From: Aeromicrobium piscarium
GTDB lineage: Bacteria > Actinomycetota > Actinomycetes > Propionibacteriales > Nocardioidaceae
Assembly (NCBI RefSeq): GCF_007421815.1
Contig: NZ_VLNT01000010.1
Span: 50,246-114,245, forward strand
DNA: 64,000 bases
Reading direction: 5' to 3'
In this document: in pieces, positions 29,246 through 37,563 of the stretch
Layout: every line of letters starts with the position of its first letter
Position numbering within the stretch: position 1 is the stretch's first letter
The notes under the pieces: generated by a model
Seen by the model: the letters and a program-made list of their open reading frames with translations, nothing else
Databases searched by the model: none
Told to the model about the DNA's origin: nothing
Translations under genes and position numbers: made by a program

Positions 29246-30769
29246 TCAGGCGGTGTCCGCCTCGGCGGGCGGAGGCTCCGGGGCGCACTCGACGGGCGGG
29301 TTGCCGAGCACCGCTCCGATGAGGAGATCACGCCCGACCTCGACGGATTCGCGCACTACCGTGCGTGACCCGTCCGCCTCGATCCGATACCCGGTCCGGT
29401 GCCGGACGGTGATCGTCTCCTCCACCACGGCACGCATCGTGCGTTCGCGCAACGAGCCGTCGCACATCACCTCCCAGCGATCCTCCTCATCCATCACCAG
29501 ATCGATCACATGCCGGTTGACGGTGATCTCGTCGTACTCCCGTTCCCACACGACCTGACCTGGCCGAGCTGTCTGCGGCCCGCCCGCCACCTCGCGATCA
29601 TCGGTCCGCGTCGTCTCCGTCTCACGCCGGACATCGCGAGCCCGGTAGACGTCCTCGGTCCCGCCGGTGAATCGATCGCCCACCTGGGGCGGCGTATCGG
29701 TCCAGTCCGGCAGCTCGGCCGGACCCGAGGGCGCAGAAGGATCGGGGTCCGGAGTCTCGGGCGTCGGCGGTGCCACGGAAGCGGCAGTGCCGTCCATCTC
29801 CGCGGCTGCGGTCGAGGGGTCGGGATCCCTGATCTCCGCCACCTGCGGCAACGGCTCACCGAGCTGCCCGTCCATGGCCGGCGGTGTCTCAGCGCGGGCC
29901 TCGGGCAGGGCAGCAGGCCCCGCGCCGAGCACTCCACCGGCGATCACACCCGCGGTCACGACGCCGATCAGTGGCAGCGTCACCAGTCCGGCGAAGCTCG
30001 CGGCCACGCCGCCGGAGGCCGCGAGTCCCAGCCCGCCGAGGCCCACACCGGCCGCGGGCATCAGCCAGGAGTCGAGCTGCTGATCGAGACGGACCAGTTC
30101 GGCTCGAACCTCCCGGCAGGCCGGGCACTCCCGCAGATGGCGCCTCACCCGCTCGCTCTGACGACGGCTGCTCGTCCCACGCACGTCCTCAGGCAGCAGA
30201 CCCAGCGCCACGCGGCACCCAGGCGCAGCATCATCGATGGGACGGAGGCACTCAGTCAGGTAGGCCGTTCGCAGACCTCGTCGCGCGCGGTAGGCCACAG
30301 CGGAGACGCGGGCGGCGGAAACACCCTCCGTCCGCGCGACCTCACCGACCGCGCGCCCTTCGACCTCGATCTGCCACAGGACACGCCGCCACCGTGACGG
30401 CAGCGAACGGTAGGCACGGGTCACGGTGGTCGACTCGAACCACGGCCCGGCATGATCGGGGACCGGCGCGAGACGTTCGGCCAGTTCTTCCTCGCCGCGG
30501 GTACGGGCGGCCTGCCGGTGACGGTCGATCGCCTTGTTCACGACGACCCGACGCACATAGGCGCGCACGTCGGTCGTCGGCCCCTTTCCGTCGCGCAACT
30601 GCAAGTAGATCGCAAAGAAGGCCTCGGCGACGATGTCGTCCTCGTCGCCGAGAGCATGCTCGCGAGCCACCTGCTCGGCGAATCCCCGGTAGCGCTCGAA
30701 GAGCACGCGGAACGCCTCGGCATCGCCGGCGCGCACCGCCTCGGCGAGCGCGTCATCGTCCCACGACAT
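29246..30769 (-). CDS. ECF-type sigma factor fused to zinc-finger anti-sigma and membrane/extracytoplasmic domains, copy 1
   Basis: About 507 residues. Sigma-70 region 2 (LAEAVRAGDAEAFRVLFERY...DDIVAEAFFAIYLQLRDG) and region 4 (YRSLPSRWRRVLWQIEVEGRAVGEVARTEGVSAARVSAVAYRARRGL) occupy the first 170 residues. Then comes a zf-HC2 motif HLRECPACREV (HxxxCxxC), one or two hydrophobic segments (about 240-285) and a 210-residue exported-looking, Pro/Glu-rich domain with a beta-rich end. So sigma factor, anti-sigma zinc finger and membrane sensor are one chain. I chose ATG 30769; GTG 30790 is possible. It lies just downstream of its paralogue at 30886-32406. Confidence 0.87.
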   Translation of the reverse strand: MSWDDDALAEAVRAGDAEAFRVLFERYRGFAEQVAREHALGDEDDIVAEAFFAIYLQLRDGKGPTTDVRAYVRRVVVNKAIDRHRQAARTRGEEELAERLAPVPDHAGPWFESTTVTRAYRSLPSRWRRVLWQIEVEGRAVGEVARTEGVSAARVSAVAYRARRGLRTAYLTECLRPIDDAAPGCRVALGLLPEDVRGTSSRRQSERVRRHLRECPACREVRAELVRLDQQLDSWLMPAAGVGLGGLGLAASGGVAASFAGLVTLPLIGVVTAGVIAGGVLGAGPAALPEARAETPPAMDGQLGEPLPQVAEIRDPDPSTAAAEMDGTAASVAPPTPETPDPDPSAPSGPAELPDWTDTPPQVGDRFTGGTEDVYRARDVRRETETTRTDDREVAGGPQTARPGQVVWEREYDEITVNRHVIDLVMDEEDRWEVMCDGSLRERTMRAVVEETITVRHRTGYRIEADGSRTVVRESVEVGRDLLIGAVLGNPPVECAPEPPPAEADTA

Positions 30770-30885
30770 CCCCGTCGTGTCCCCTCCCACGGATCCAGCG
30801 TGCCATGGCCGAGATTGCCCGTCACTGGCTCACTCTGACGATCAACGCCCCATCCTGACCGACCACGGCCGCTGCCGATGGTATC

Positions 30886-32406
30886 TCAGGCGACTCCCTC
30901 GGAGGCCTCCTCAGGATCCGTCACAGCACACTCCACGACCGGATTGCCGGGCAGCATCCTCACCCCGGACCACCGATCGATCTCCTCGGACTCGCTCACC
31001 GGGGTGCGGGTTCCATCGACCTCGATCCGATACCCCTCGCGGTGTCGGATCGTGATGAACTCCTCCAGATACCCGACGGCCTGCCGTTCGCGAACCGAAC
31101 CATCGCAGACATCCTCCCACCGCTCGACCTCGTCCTCTACCACCAGAACGACCATGGTGCGCTCGACGGTCACCTCGTCGTATTCGCGCTCCCACACCGT
31201 GGAACCGCCGGGTGCGTCGGCCTGCGGCGCAAGCTCCCGCTCCTCGCCTCGCTCGGTCTCAGTGGTGTGCTCGACACGCTCCACCACCATGACGTCCCGG
31301 CCTCCGATCAGGACCCGATCGCCCACGCTCGGCGGACGCTCAGTCCAATCGGGCTCATCCAACCGCTCCGTCTCATCGACCGGTACCGCCTCGGCATCGG
31401 GACTCGGGGCCGGTGCGGGCACCCTCTGCTCGGGAGCAGAGCCGTCCGGCCCCGCCACGGCGGGTCGCCGGGACTCGCTGAGAGCCGCCGGGGGCGTGTC
31501 GTGATTCGTCCCGCGGGAGACGTCCGGGCTCCGCTCGGCGCTGCCGGCGAGGAGTCCTCCCGCGACGATCACCGCCGTCACGGCACCGACCAAGGGGAGC
31601 GTCACGAACCCCACGAACCCCGCCGACACACCACCGGCCACCGCCAGACCCACACCACCGGCACCCGCCCCCGCGGCTGCCGGGAACAGCCAGCCATCCA
31701 GCTGCTGATCGAGACGGACGAGCTCGGCACGGGCCTCCTGACACTGCCCGCACTCGCGCAGGTGACGCTCGATCCGCTCACGCTGTCGCCGGGTGGCGAC
31801 TCCACGCACGTCATCGGGCAGCAGCCGCCGCACGTCCCGGCATCCGGGCTCCTGGGTCACTCCCAGGCACTCGGTCAGATAAGCCACCCGCAGCCCCCGC
31901 CGAGCGCGGTAAGCCACGGCCGAGAGGCGCGCCGCCGACACACCCTCGACGTGGGCGACCTCGCCCACCGCGCGACCTTCGACCTCGACCTGCCACAGCA
32001 CGCGCCGCCACCGGTCGGGCAACGATCGGTAAGCCCGCGCGATCGTCCTCGACTCGAACCAGGGATCAGCGGGGTCCGGCTCGGGATCACGGCGGTCGTC
32101 GACATCGTCATCGGCCGACACCCGGCCGGCCCGGCGATGCCGGTCGATCGACTCGTTCACCACCACCCGTCGCAGGTACGCACCGACGTCATCGGTGGGG
32201 CCGCCACCCGCCCGCAGCCGCACGTACACGGCGAGGAAGGCCTCGGCGACGACATCGCCCACGTCCGCGGCAGGCACGAGGGATCGCGCCACCTGCTCGG
32301 CACGAGGACGATGTCGTGCGTACAGCGTGCTGAACGCCTCCCCATCGCCGGCACGTACCGCATCGGTCAGCGCGCCGTCCTCAGGCGACTCAACCTCTCC
32401 GGTCAC
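30886..32406 (-). CDS. ECF-type sigma factor fused to zinc-finger anti-sigma and membrane/extracytoplasmic domains, copy 2
   Basis: About 506 residues with the same layout as copy 1: region 2 (LTDAVRAGDGEAFSTLYARH...DVVAEAFLAVYVRLRAG), region 4 (YRSLPDRWRRVLWQVEVEGRAVGEV), zinc finger HLRECGQCQEARAE, hydrophobic segment, Pro-rich linker, and a C-terminal domain sharing VWEREYDEVTV, VCDGSVRER and GYRIEVDGTRT with copy 1. The two arose by tandem duplication and have drifted mainly in the linker. GTG 32406 is chosen because homology to copy 1 starts just after it; no Shine-Dalgarno sequence is visible, so it may be leaderless. The sensed signal is unknown. Confidence 0.87.
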   Translation of the reverse strand: MTGEVESPEDGALTDAVRAGDGEAFSTLYARHRPRAEQVARSLVPAADVGDVVAEAFLAVYVRLRAGGGPTDDVGAYLRRVVVNESIDRHRRAGRVSADDDVDDRRDPEPDPADPWFESRTIARAYRSLPDRWRRVLWQVEVEGRAVGEVAHVEGVSAARLSAVAYRARRGLRVAYLTECLGVTQEPGCRDVRRLLPDDVRGVATRRQRERIERHLRECGQCQEARAELVRLDQQLDGWLFPAAAGAGAGGVGLAVAGGVSAGFVGFVTLPLVGAVTAVIVAGGLLAGSAERSPDVSRGTNHDTPPAALSESRRPAVAGPDGSAPEQRVPAPAPSPDAEAVPVDETERLDEPDWTERPPSVGDRVLIGGRDVMVVERVEHTTETERGEERELAPQADAPGGSTVWEREYDEVTVERTMVVLVVEDEVERWEDVCDGSVRERQAVGYLEEFITIRHREGYRIEVDGTRTPVSESEEIDRWSGVRMLPGNPVVECAVTDPEEASEGVA

Positions 32407-32442
32407 CGCACCAGAATCACATACAGGTGCTAGACGCGGCGA

Positions 32443-32475
32443 AGGGGCGGTGACCGGTCTCCCGGCACCGCCCCT
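32443..32475 (-). terminator. GC-rich hairpin terminator
   Basis: Perfect 10-bp stem AGGGGCGGTG (32443-32452) with CACCGCCCCT (32466-32475), 13-base loop. It separates the small membrane protein gene from the sigma fusion gene downstream. No T-run. Confidence 0.6.
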
Positions 32476-32488
32476 CGTAGCCCTGTCG

Positions 32489-32644
32489 TCAGAACCAGTG
32501 TTTGCGTCCGCCGACAGCCCGCCCGGTGGCACCGAGGATCCAGAGGATGACCCCGACGACCAGGAGGATGCCGCCGATCGTGTACAGGATCGGGACGTTC
32601 AGGACAGCACCCAGGATGGCCAGAATGGCTCCGAGGATGATCAT
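32489..32644 (-). CDS. 51-residue membrane protein, DUF6131 type
   Basis: Too short for most gene callers but convincing. It reads MIILGAILAILGAVLNV, then a second span LYTIGGILLVVGVILWILG, and the tail ATGRAVGGRKHWF. The two-span layout and the GRAVGGRKHWF ending match the actinobacterial DUF6131 family (function unknown). GAAGGAG lies eight bases before ATG 32644. It is followed by a hairpin terminator. Confidence 0.85.
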   Translation of the reverse strand: MIILGAILAILGAVLNVPILYTIGGILLVVGVILWILGATGRAVGGRKHWF

Positions 32645-32764
32645 GTGGCGTACTCCTTCATCGGGTCACGACGGTTCCCGTCGCTCGGACCACGCTAGTG
32701 ATTGCTGAGCAATCCGCATTCCGAGTGAAGTGGCGGCCCATGTGACCTCGTCCATACTGGTCAC

Positions 32765-33289
32765 GTGGCTGAGATCGTGGTGCTGCTGCGCGCCGTCAAC
32801 GTCGGCGGCGCGAAGCTGCCGATGGCCCGGCTGCGGGAGATCGTCGCCGAGCTCGGCGCCTCGGACATCTCCACCCACATCGCCTCGGGCAATCTGCTCT
32901 GCACGCCCGGCGGCGGAGTCGCCGAATTCGCACGGGAGCTGGAGCGACGGATCGCCGATGAATTCGGCTTCTCCCGCGAGGCGATCGTGCGAACCCCCGC
33001 CGAGCTGAGGGCCGCGCTCGACGCCTACCCCTTCGCCCCCGCGGACGAACGCCGCGCCCACATCCACTTCCTCTACTCCGACCCGACCGGTGACGCCGAG
33101 TTCACGCCCGCTCAACTCGGCGACGATGAAGCCCGGTTGATCGGCCGCGACCTGCACCTACGATTCGACGCCGGTGCCGGACAGACCAAGCTCACGACCG
33201 CCGTGCTCCAGCGCGCGCTCGGCACCCCCGGAACGGCACGCAACCTGCGCACCATCCGTGCACTCATCGAGAAGGCTCGAGGCACATGA
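32765..33289 (+). CDS. DUF1697 protein
   Basis: A 174-residue protein with the DUF1697 hallmarks: IVVLLRAVNVGGAKLPMARLREIV at the start, TAHIASGNLL-type strand (here STHIASGNLLC), and HIHFLYSD in the middle. The domain is common in soil bacteria and its role is unknown. GTG start at 32765. The stop overlaps the sirtuin ATG by four bases, so the two are co-translated. Confidence 0.9.
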   Translation: MAEIVVLLRAVNVGGAKLPMARLREIVAELGASDISTHIASGNLLCTPGGGVAEFARELERRIADEFGFSREAIVRTPAELRAALDAYPFAPADERRAHIHFLYSDPTGDAEFTPAQLGDDEARLIGRDLHLRFDAGAGQTKLTTAVLQRALGTPGTARNLRTIRALIEKARGT

Positions 33290-34089
33290 GCGCGGGCTGG
33301 GAATCACGCCGGTGGCTCGTGCTCACCGGTGCCGGGGTGTCGACCGACTCCGGCATCCCGGACTATCGCGGTCCCGATGTCCCGCCGCGTACTCCCATGA
33401 CCTATCAGGAGTTCATCGGCTCGGCGTCGGCGCGGCAGCGGTACTGGGCTCGCGCCCACGTCGGTTGGACGCACATGCGCGCCGCCGAGCCGAATGCGAC
33501 CCACCACGACCTCGCCCTCCGCCAGCGCGACGGCCAACTGCTCGGCCTCATCACCCAGAATGTGGACGGCCTGCACCAGCGGGCAGGCTCGATCGGGACC
33601 ATCGACCTGCACGGGCGCCTGGACCGGGTGCTCTGTCTCGACTGCGGCGAGACGACCCTCCGCGACCAGCTGCACCGCCGGCTGCACGACGCCAACCCCG
33701 GATGGACCACACGCACGGTCGAGGTGGCTCCCGATGGCGATGTCGTCATCGACGACGCCGGTTCCTTCGTGGTGACACCCTGCCTCCGCTGCGGTGGCCG
33801 GCTCAAACCCGATGTGGTGTTCTTCGGCGAGACCGTGCCCAGGACACGAGTACAGCGGTGTTTCGATCTCGTCGAGCGGGCGCGCGAGGAGGACGCGGTG
33901 CTGCTCGTGCTCGGATCCTCGTTGCAGGTGATGAGCGGCCTGCGCTTCGTCAAACGCGCGGCGAAGGAGGGGGTCGACATCGTCATCGTGAACCGGGGGC
34001 CGACAAGGGGCGACGGCCTCGCCGCCCTCAAGCTCGACGCCGGCGTCGCCGAGACACTGACCGCGCTGCCCCATCGCCTCAGCGCCTGA
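33286..34089 (+). CDS. NAD-dependent protein deacylase, sirtuin family
   Basis: A 267-residue Sir2 protein of the SIRT4-like (class II) type. NAD-binding TGAGVSTDSGIPDYRGP is at residues 14-30; TQNVDGLHQRAG and the catalytic His in DLHGRL follow; two CxxC pairs (CLDC and CLRC) bind the structural zinc; KPDVVFFGE and GSSLQV complete the fold. It would remove acetyl or other acyl groups from lysines using NAD. Translationally coupled to the DUF1697 gene. A family A repeat begins 12 bases after its stop. Confidence 0.94.
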   Translation: MSAGWESRRWLVLTGAGVSTDSGIPDYRGPDVPPRTPMTYQEFIGSASARQRYWARAHVGWTHMRAAEPNATHHDLALRQRDGQLLGLITQNVDGLHQRAGSIGTIDLHGRLDRVLCLDCGETTLRDQLHRRLHDANPGWTTRTVEVAPDGDVVIDDAGSFVVTPCLRCGGRLKPDVVFFGETVPRTRVQRCFDLVERAREEDAVLLVLGSSLQVMSGLRFVKRAAKEGVDIVIVNRGPTRGDGLAALKLDAGVAETLTALPHRLSA

Positions 34090-34100
34090 CCCCGGCCGGC

Positions 34101-34185
34101 GGCGGTACGCCATCAACCCTTCGAGCCTGGCCGCGGTATCTGGTCAACCTCATAGCCACCGCGTGAGGTTGACCAGATACCGCGG
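34101..34185. repeat. Dispersed palindromic repeat, family A, copy 1
   Basis: Three half-sites: forward 34101-34119, forward 34131-34152, reverse 34164-34185. The last two form a perfect 22-bp inverted repeat (core GGTATCTGGTCAACCTCA) with an 11-base spacer. Lies between the convergent sirtuin and serA genes, where it may also terminate both. Confidence 0.85.
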
Positions 34186-34226
34186 GCAACAACGAGAAGT
34201 GTGAGGGGCTACCTCCCCCGTGGGGT

Positions 34227-35486
34227 TCAGGACAGCTGGCGCAGGCGGATGGTCTCGGGCAGCTCTGCCAGGGCGGTCAGCACGTCGGGCTTGACCTCCG
34301 AGGAGACATCGGTGACGACATAGCCCAGCTCGCCACGCGTGGCCAACTGCTGGCCCTCGATGTTGACGCCGTGATCGCCGAGGATCGCATTGATCGAGGC
34401 GAGCACGCCCGGAGCATTGCTGTGCACATGCGCGAGGCGATGCTTGTCCGGGTCGGTCGGCGGGTTGAGCTCGGGGAAGGTGACGCTCAACGATGTGGAC
34501 CCGAAGGCCGCGTACGAGCGCAGCTTGGACGCCACGAAACGGCCGATGTCCTGCTGCGCCTCCTCGGTGGAGCCACCGACGTGCGGCGTGAGGATCACAT
34601 TCGGCAGGCCACGCAGGTCGCTCTCGAAGGGATCGCCCTGGCGCTTGGGCTCGACGGGGAAGACATCGATCGCAGCACCGGCGATGTGACCGGACTCGAT
34701 GTGCTGGCGCAGTGCGGCGGTGTCGACCGCGATACCGCGAGAGAGGTTGAGGAACAGCGAGCGCGGCTTCATCCGGCGCATCTCCGCGTCACCGAACAGG
34801 CCGGCATTGCCGGGGCGGCCGTCGACGTGCAGCGTGACGACATCGGCGGTCTCGAGCAACTCCTCCAGCGTCGAGCAGCGCTTGGCGTTGCCGAGGGCGA
34901 GCTTGTCGTCGATGTCGTAGAAGATCACCGAGAGGCCGAGCGCCTCCGCGATCACCGACAGCTGGCTGCCGATATTGCCGTAGCCGACGATGCCGAGCGT
35001 GCGGCCGCGGATCTCGTGGCTGCCGGCGGCCGACTTGTTCCACACGCCGGCGTGCATCGCCGTGGACTTCTCGTGCAGGCGGCGCGCGAGGGAGATGATC
35101 TCGGCGATCGCCAGCTCGACGACGCTGCGCGTGTTGGAGTAGGGCGCGTTGAAGACCGCGACGCCGTGCCGACTCGCTGAGGCGAGGTCGATCTGATTGG
35201 TCCCGATGCAGAAGGCACCGATCGCCATCAGCTCGGGAGCGTTCTGCAGCACCCGGTCGGTGATGTAGGTGGTGGAGCGGATGCCCAGCAGGTGCACCCC
35301 CTGGACCGCCTCGATCAGCTCGTCCTCGCCGAGGGCGCGGTCGAGAGTCTCGACCTGATAGCCCTTGCCGCGCAGGAAGTCGGCGCCGTCGGCGTGGATG
35401 TTCTCCAGGAGCAGGACGCGCACATCGGCGTCATCCAAGGTGCGGAGCGGTTCGGTGGCCGCAGCGTTCATCGTCATCATCGTCAT
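34227..35486 (-). CDS. serA: D-3-phosphoglycerate dehydrogenase with C-terminal ACT domain
   Basis: About 419 residues. Catalyses the first committed step of serine synthesis, oxidising 3-phosphoglycerate with NAD. Substrate/NAD domains: LGIRSTTYITDRVL, the Rossmann motif VGYGNIG (near residue 158), catalytic Arg in HVDGRP, Glu region near residue 265 and His in LTPHVGGST (near 295). An ACT domain (NAPGVLASINAILGDHGVNIEGQQL) closes the protein and probably gives serine feedback. The start is a run of ATG-ACN codons; GGAGG lies one base before ATG 35495 but ten bases before ATG 35486, so I prefer the latter. This short form resembles E. coli SerA. Confidence 0.93.
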   Translation of the reverse strand: MTMMTMNAAATEPLRTLDDADVRVLLLENIHADGADFLRGKGYQVETLDRALGEDELIEAVQGVHLLGIRSTTYITDRVLQNAPELMAIGAFCIGTNQIDLASASRHGVAVFNAPYSNTRSVVELAIAEIISLARRLHEKSTAMHAGVWNKSAAGSHEIRGRTLGIVGYGNIGSQLSVIAEALGLSVIFYDIDDKLALGNAKRCSTLEELLETADVVTLHVDGRPGNAGLFGDAEMRRMKPRSLFLNLSRGIAVDTAALRQHIESGHIAGAAIDVFPVEPKRQGDPFESDLRGLPNVILTPHVGGSTEEAQQDIGRFVASKLRSYAAFGSTSLSVTFPELNPPTDPDKHRLAHVHSNAPGVLASINAILGDHGVNIEGQQLATRGELGYVVTDVSSEVKPDVLTALAELPETIRLRQLS

Positions 35487-35676
35487 TTCAGTCATGCCTC
35501 CGGTCAGCAGTCAACGGGCTGACGCGGGGCCCAGGCGAACGGTCCCGGTGTCGAACAGTCTCGTCGCTCCCTGGTGGTCACCCACCTCAACGCCAGTCGC
35601 GACCAGACGGCTCCATGGTACTGGTGCCACCGACCGCGTCACCCGCATGCTCACCCTCCGGACGATCCTCGCCGGT

Positions 35677-35762
35677 GGCGGTACCTCATCAACGTCACCC
35701 CGCCACCGGCGGTAACTGGTCAACGTTACCGAGGCCCGATTCGGTTGACGTCGTACCGCTAC
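35677..35762. repeat. Dispersed palindromic repeat, family A, copy 2
   Basis: Forward half-sites at 35677-35695 (GGCGGTACCTCATCAACGT) and 35708-35728, and a reverse one at 35742-35762. The 3' end of the DUF559-like gene (stop at 35695) reads into it, so its last eleven or so codons (GNVDQLPPVAG) are repeat-derived. The 180 bases between this repeat and serA show nothing I can name. Confidence 0.82.
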
Positions 35763-36696
35763 GGCGGACGACCCGGGACAGACGCCGACCGAGATCGCGC
35801 CATCGACCGGTGAACACCGGAGCCGGTCCCTCATAACCGTGACGGCACATGGCGCGATAGACGGCGACCACTCCGGCCACGGGCGAGGTCGCCCGCGTCA
35901 GCTGCACATAGTCGATCCCGAGGCGACGCAGATCGGCATACCGTTGAAGATCGACGAGGTACTGCCGGGGGTCCTGCTGATGACGGCCGCCCTCGTACTC
36001 GGCCACGGTGTGCCAGCGCAGGAAGCCCAGGTCGCTGATGGTGACCAATGCGTCCGCCGCATCGTGGATCGAGACATTGACCTCGGGTTCCGGCAGTCCC
36101 GCGGCCACGAAACGCAGCCGCCAGCTGGTCGCCTCGGGCGATCGGGAGTCGGCGCGCAGGTGCCGGGCGATCCATCTGGCCTTACGCGAGCCCGCGCGCC
36201 ATCGCTCCGCCGATGCCGTCTCGACCAGGCCGTGGACCGACATCGATCCTTGTGCGACGAGCCAGTCCCCCGCTCGCGCGGCCTCGAGCACCGTCGCCTC
36301 GGCACAGTAGGCGATGAACGCGGCCGTCGGACTGACGCCGAGCGCTCCTGTCGCGGGCATGGCATCGGTGCGATGCAGGAAGACGCCGTCCAGGTGGGCG
36401 TGATGGTCGCGGGCGATCACGCAGTGGAGCGGGAACCATGCCGAGCCATCGTCGTAGCCGAGAAGACGAAGGAGGGTGGCGCCGGTCGGCTGCGCGTCCT
36501 CGGGGAGTGCCGCGCTCGCGGCGCCCACCCACGCCTCGTGGCCGGGCTGCCACTCCGCCCAGGCCCAGACCCCGGGGAAGAGCCGTCGCCAGCAGGCGCT
36601 CTGCAGTTGACGGTCGGACAAGCCGTGCCGGCGGGCGTGGTCGCGGGTGAAGTGGCCCTGCCGGAGGGCATCGGGAACATGGGGTCGTCGAGGCAT
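35695..36696 (-). CDS. AbiEi-like/DUF559-type protein, possible PD-(D/E)XK endonuclease
   Basis: A 333-residue protein of a large actinobacterial family. The N-terminus (GHFTRDHARRHGLSDRQLQSACWRRLFPGVWAW, about residues 15-46) is the winged-helix domain shared with AbiEi-type antitoxins; the C-terminal third contains a Vsr/DUF559-like nuclease core (AAGLPEPEVNVSIHD...LRWHTVAEYEGGRHQQDPRQYLVDLQRYADLRRLG), with D/E-x-E-G-x(n)-H residues resembling the active site. Function in the cell is unknown; no matching toxin gene is adjacent. The final residues come from a family A repeat, and another family A repeat lies 89 bases upstream of its start, so the gene is bracketed by repeats. Confidence 0.75.
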   Translation of the reverse strand: MPRRPHVPDALRQGHFTRDHARRHGLSDRQLQSACWRRLFPGVWAWAEWQPGHEAWVGAASAALPEDAQPTGATLLRLLGYDDGSAWFPLHCVIARDHHAHLDGVFLHRTDAMPATGALGVSPTAAFIAYCAEATVLEAARAGDWLVAQGSMSVHGLVETASAERWRAGSRKARWIARHLRADSRSPEATSWRLRFVAAGLPEPEVNVSIHDAADALVTISDLGFLRWHTVAEYEGGRHQQDPRQYLVDLQRYADLRRLGIDYVQLTRATSPVAGVVAVYRAMCRHGYEGPAPVFTGRWRDLGRRLSRVVRRSGTTSTESGLGNVDQLPPVAG

Positions 36697-36784
36697 GTCA
36701 CGAGACGATCACAGCGAAGCGCCCGGGACGACCCTTCTCTCGACTTCTGTGGACGGCCGCGGTCGTCCCCTGACGCTGTGGAAA

Positions 36785-36898
36785 GGTAGGCCAGCAACCG
36801 AGTCAGCCCTCGATAGCGTTGACCAGCTACCGCCACTCGCGAGGTGAGGTTGAAGGCCTACCGCCACCTCGCACGTAGCGTTGACCAGCTACCGCCAC
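36785..36898. repeat. Dispersed palindromic repeat, family A, copy 3
   Basis: One forward half-site (36785-36799) and three reverse ones (36816-36835, 36845-36866, 36878-36896); the second and fourth share GCGTTGACCAGCTACCGCC exactly. It ends four bases before the stop codon of the thioesterase gene. Confidence 0.85.
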
Positions 36899-36902
36899 CG
36901 GG

Positions 36903-37322
36903 TCAGGAGGCGGTGAAGGCGGCAAGGGCCTCGGGCGGGATCTCCTGGTCGAGATTGGCGAGGCGCACCTGGCCCTGGGCGATGAGCCGGCCATCGCCGT
37001 CGACCGAGTCCAGATGCCACAGCTGCTGCGAGCGGCCGCGGTGGATCGGCGTCGCCGTGGTGGTGATCGTGTCGCCGACCTTGGCTTGACGCAGGAAGTC
37101 GGTCGAGTTGTTGGTGCCGACGACGACGCCCTTCGTCCCGAGCCACACCTGGCCGGCGATGCTGGCGGTCGACTCGTGGACGGCACAGTAGATGCCCCCG
37201 TGCGGGATGCCGAAGGGCTGGAGGTGCCGTTCGGTGATCGTGAAGCGCACGACGACCTTGTCAGGTCCGACCTCCAGGTGCTCGACACCGAGCACCCCGT
37301 CCAATCCGGGGATCTCACTCAT
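36903..37322 (-). CDS. PaaI-like hotdog-fold thioesterase
   Basis: A 139-residue hotdog thioesterase: RFTITERHLQPFGIPHGGIYCAVHESTAS is the helix-containing signature with the HGG motif and the Glu/Asp-bearing central helix; FLRQAKVGDTITTTATPIHRGRSQQLW forms the second half. It would hydrolyse an acyl-CoA thioester (aromatic or short-chain). ATG 37322 is used because homology starts there; the upstream part of the frame has no family resemblance. The stop codon is four bases from a family A repeat. Confidence 0.87.
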   Translation of the reverse strand: MSEIPGLDGVLGVEHLEVGPDKVVVRFTITERHLQPFGIPHGGIYCAVHESTASIAGQVWLGTKGVVVGTNNSTDFLRQAKVGDTITTTATPIHRGRSQQLWHLDSVDGDGRLIAQGQVRLANLDQEIPPEALAAFTAS

Positions 37323-37388
37323 GAGGGCGACTCTAACCGGCCGCCTCTGCGCCGAGTACGGAACGGCGGCTGTCACACCCGGCGACTA

Positions 37389-37550
37389 GGCTGTGTCTGG
37401 TAATTCGTGGTCGTTGCGAGCGGTGTATCACGGGATGCCTCGCAAGGCGCCGGAGCGAAGCCATACCGGGTGTTGTCTTGCGAGTGACGGCAACGCCGCG
37501 AGGTGCCCGTGAGACGCCGCGCAGTAGGCCAGGAATTGCCAGACATGGCC
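37389..37550. mobile_element. 162-bp MITE with 22-bp terminal inverted repeats
   Basis: Left end GGCTGTGTCTGGTAATTC (37389 onward) and right end whose complement is GGCCATGTCTGGCAATTC; 18 of 22 bases match. The element is flanked by TA on both sides, as expected from a 2-bp target duplication of the IS630 or some IS5-type transposases. It has no open reading frame of its own and would need a transposase in trans. It ends 13 bases before the start codon at 37564, so it may influence that gene's promoter. Confidence 0.7.
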
Positions 37551-37563
37551 TAGGCTCGAGAGC

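Noticed and set aside
34101..36898. CRISPR array
   Set aside because: Repeats are palindromic half-sites in mixed orientation with short irregular spacing; there are no equal-length spacers and no cas genes.
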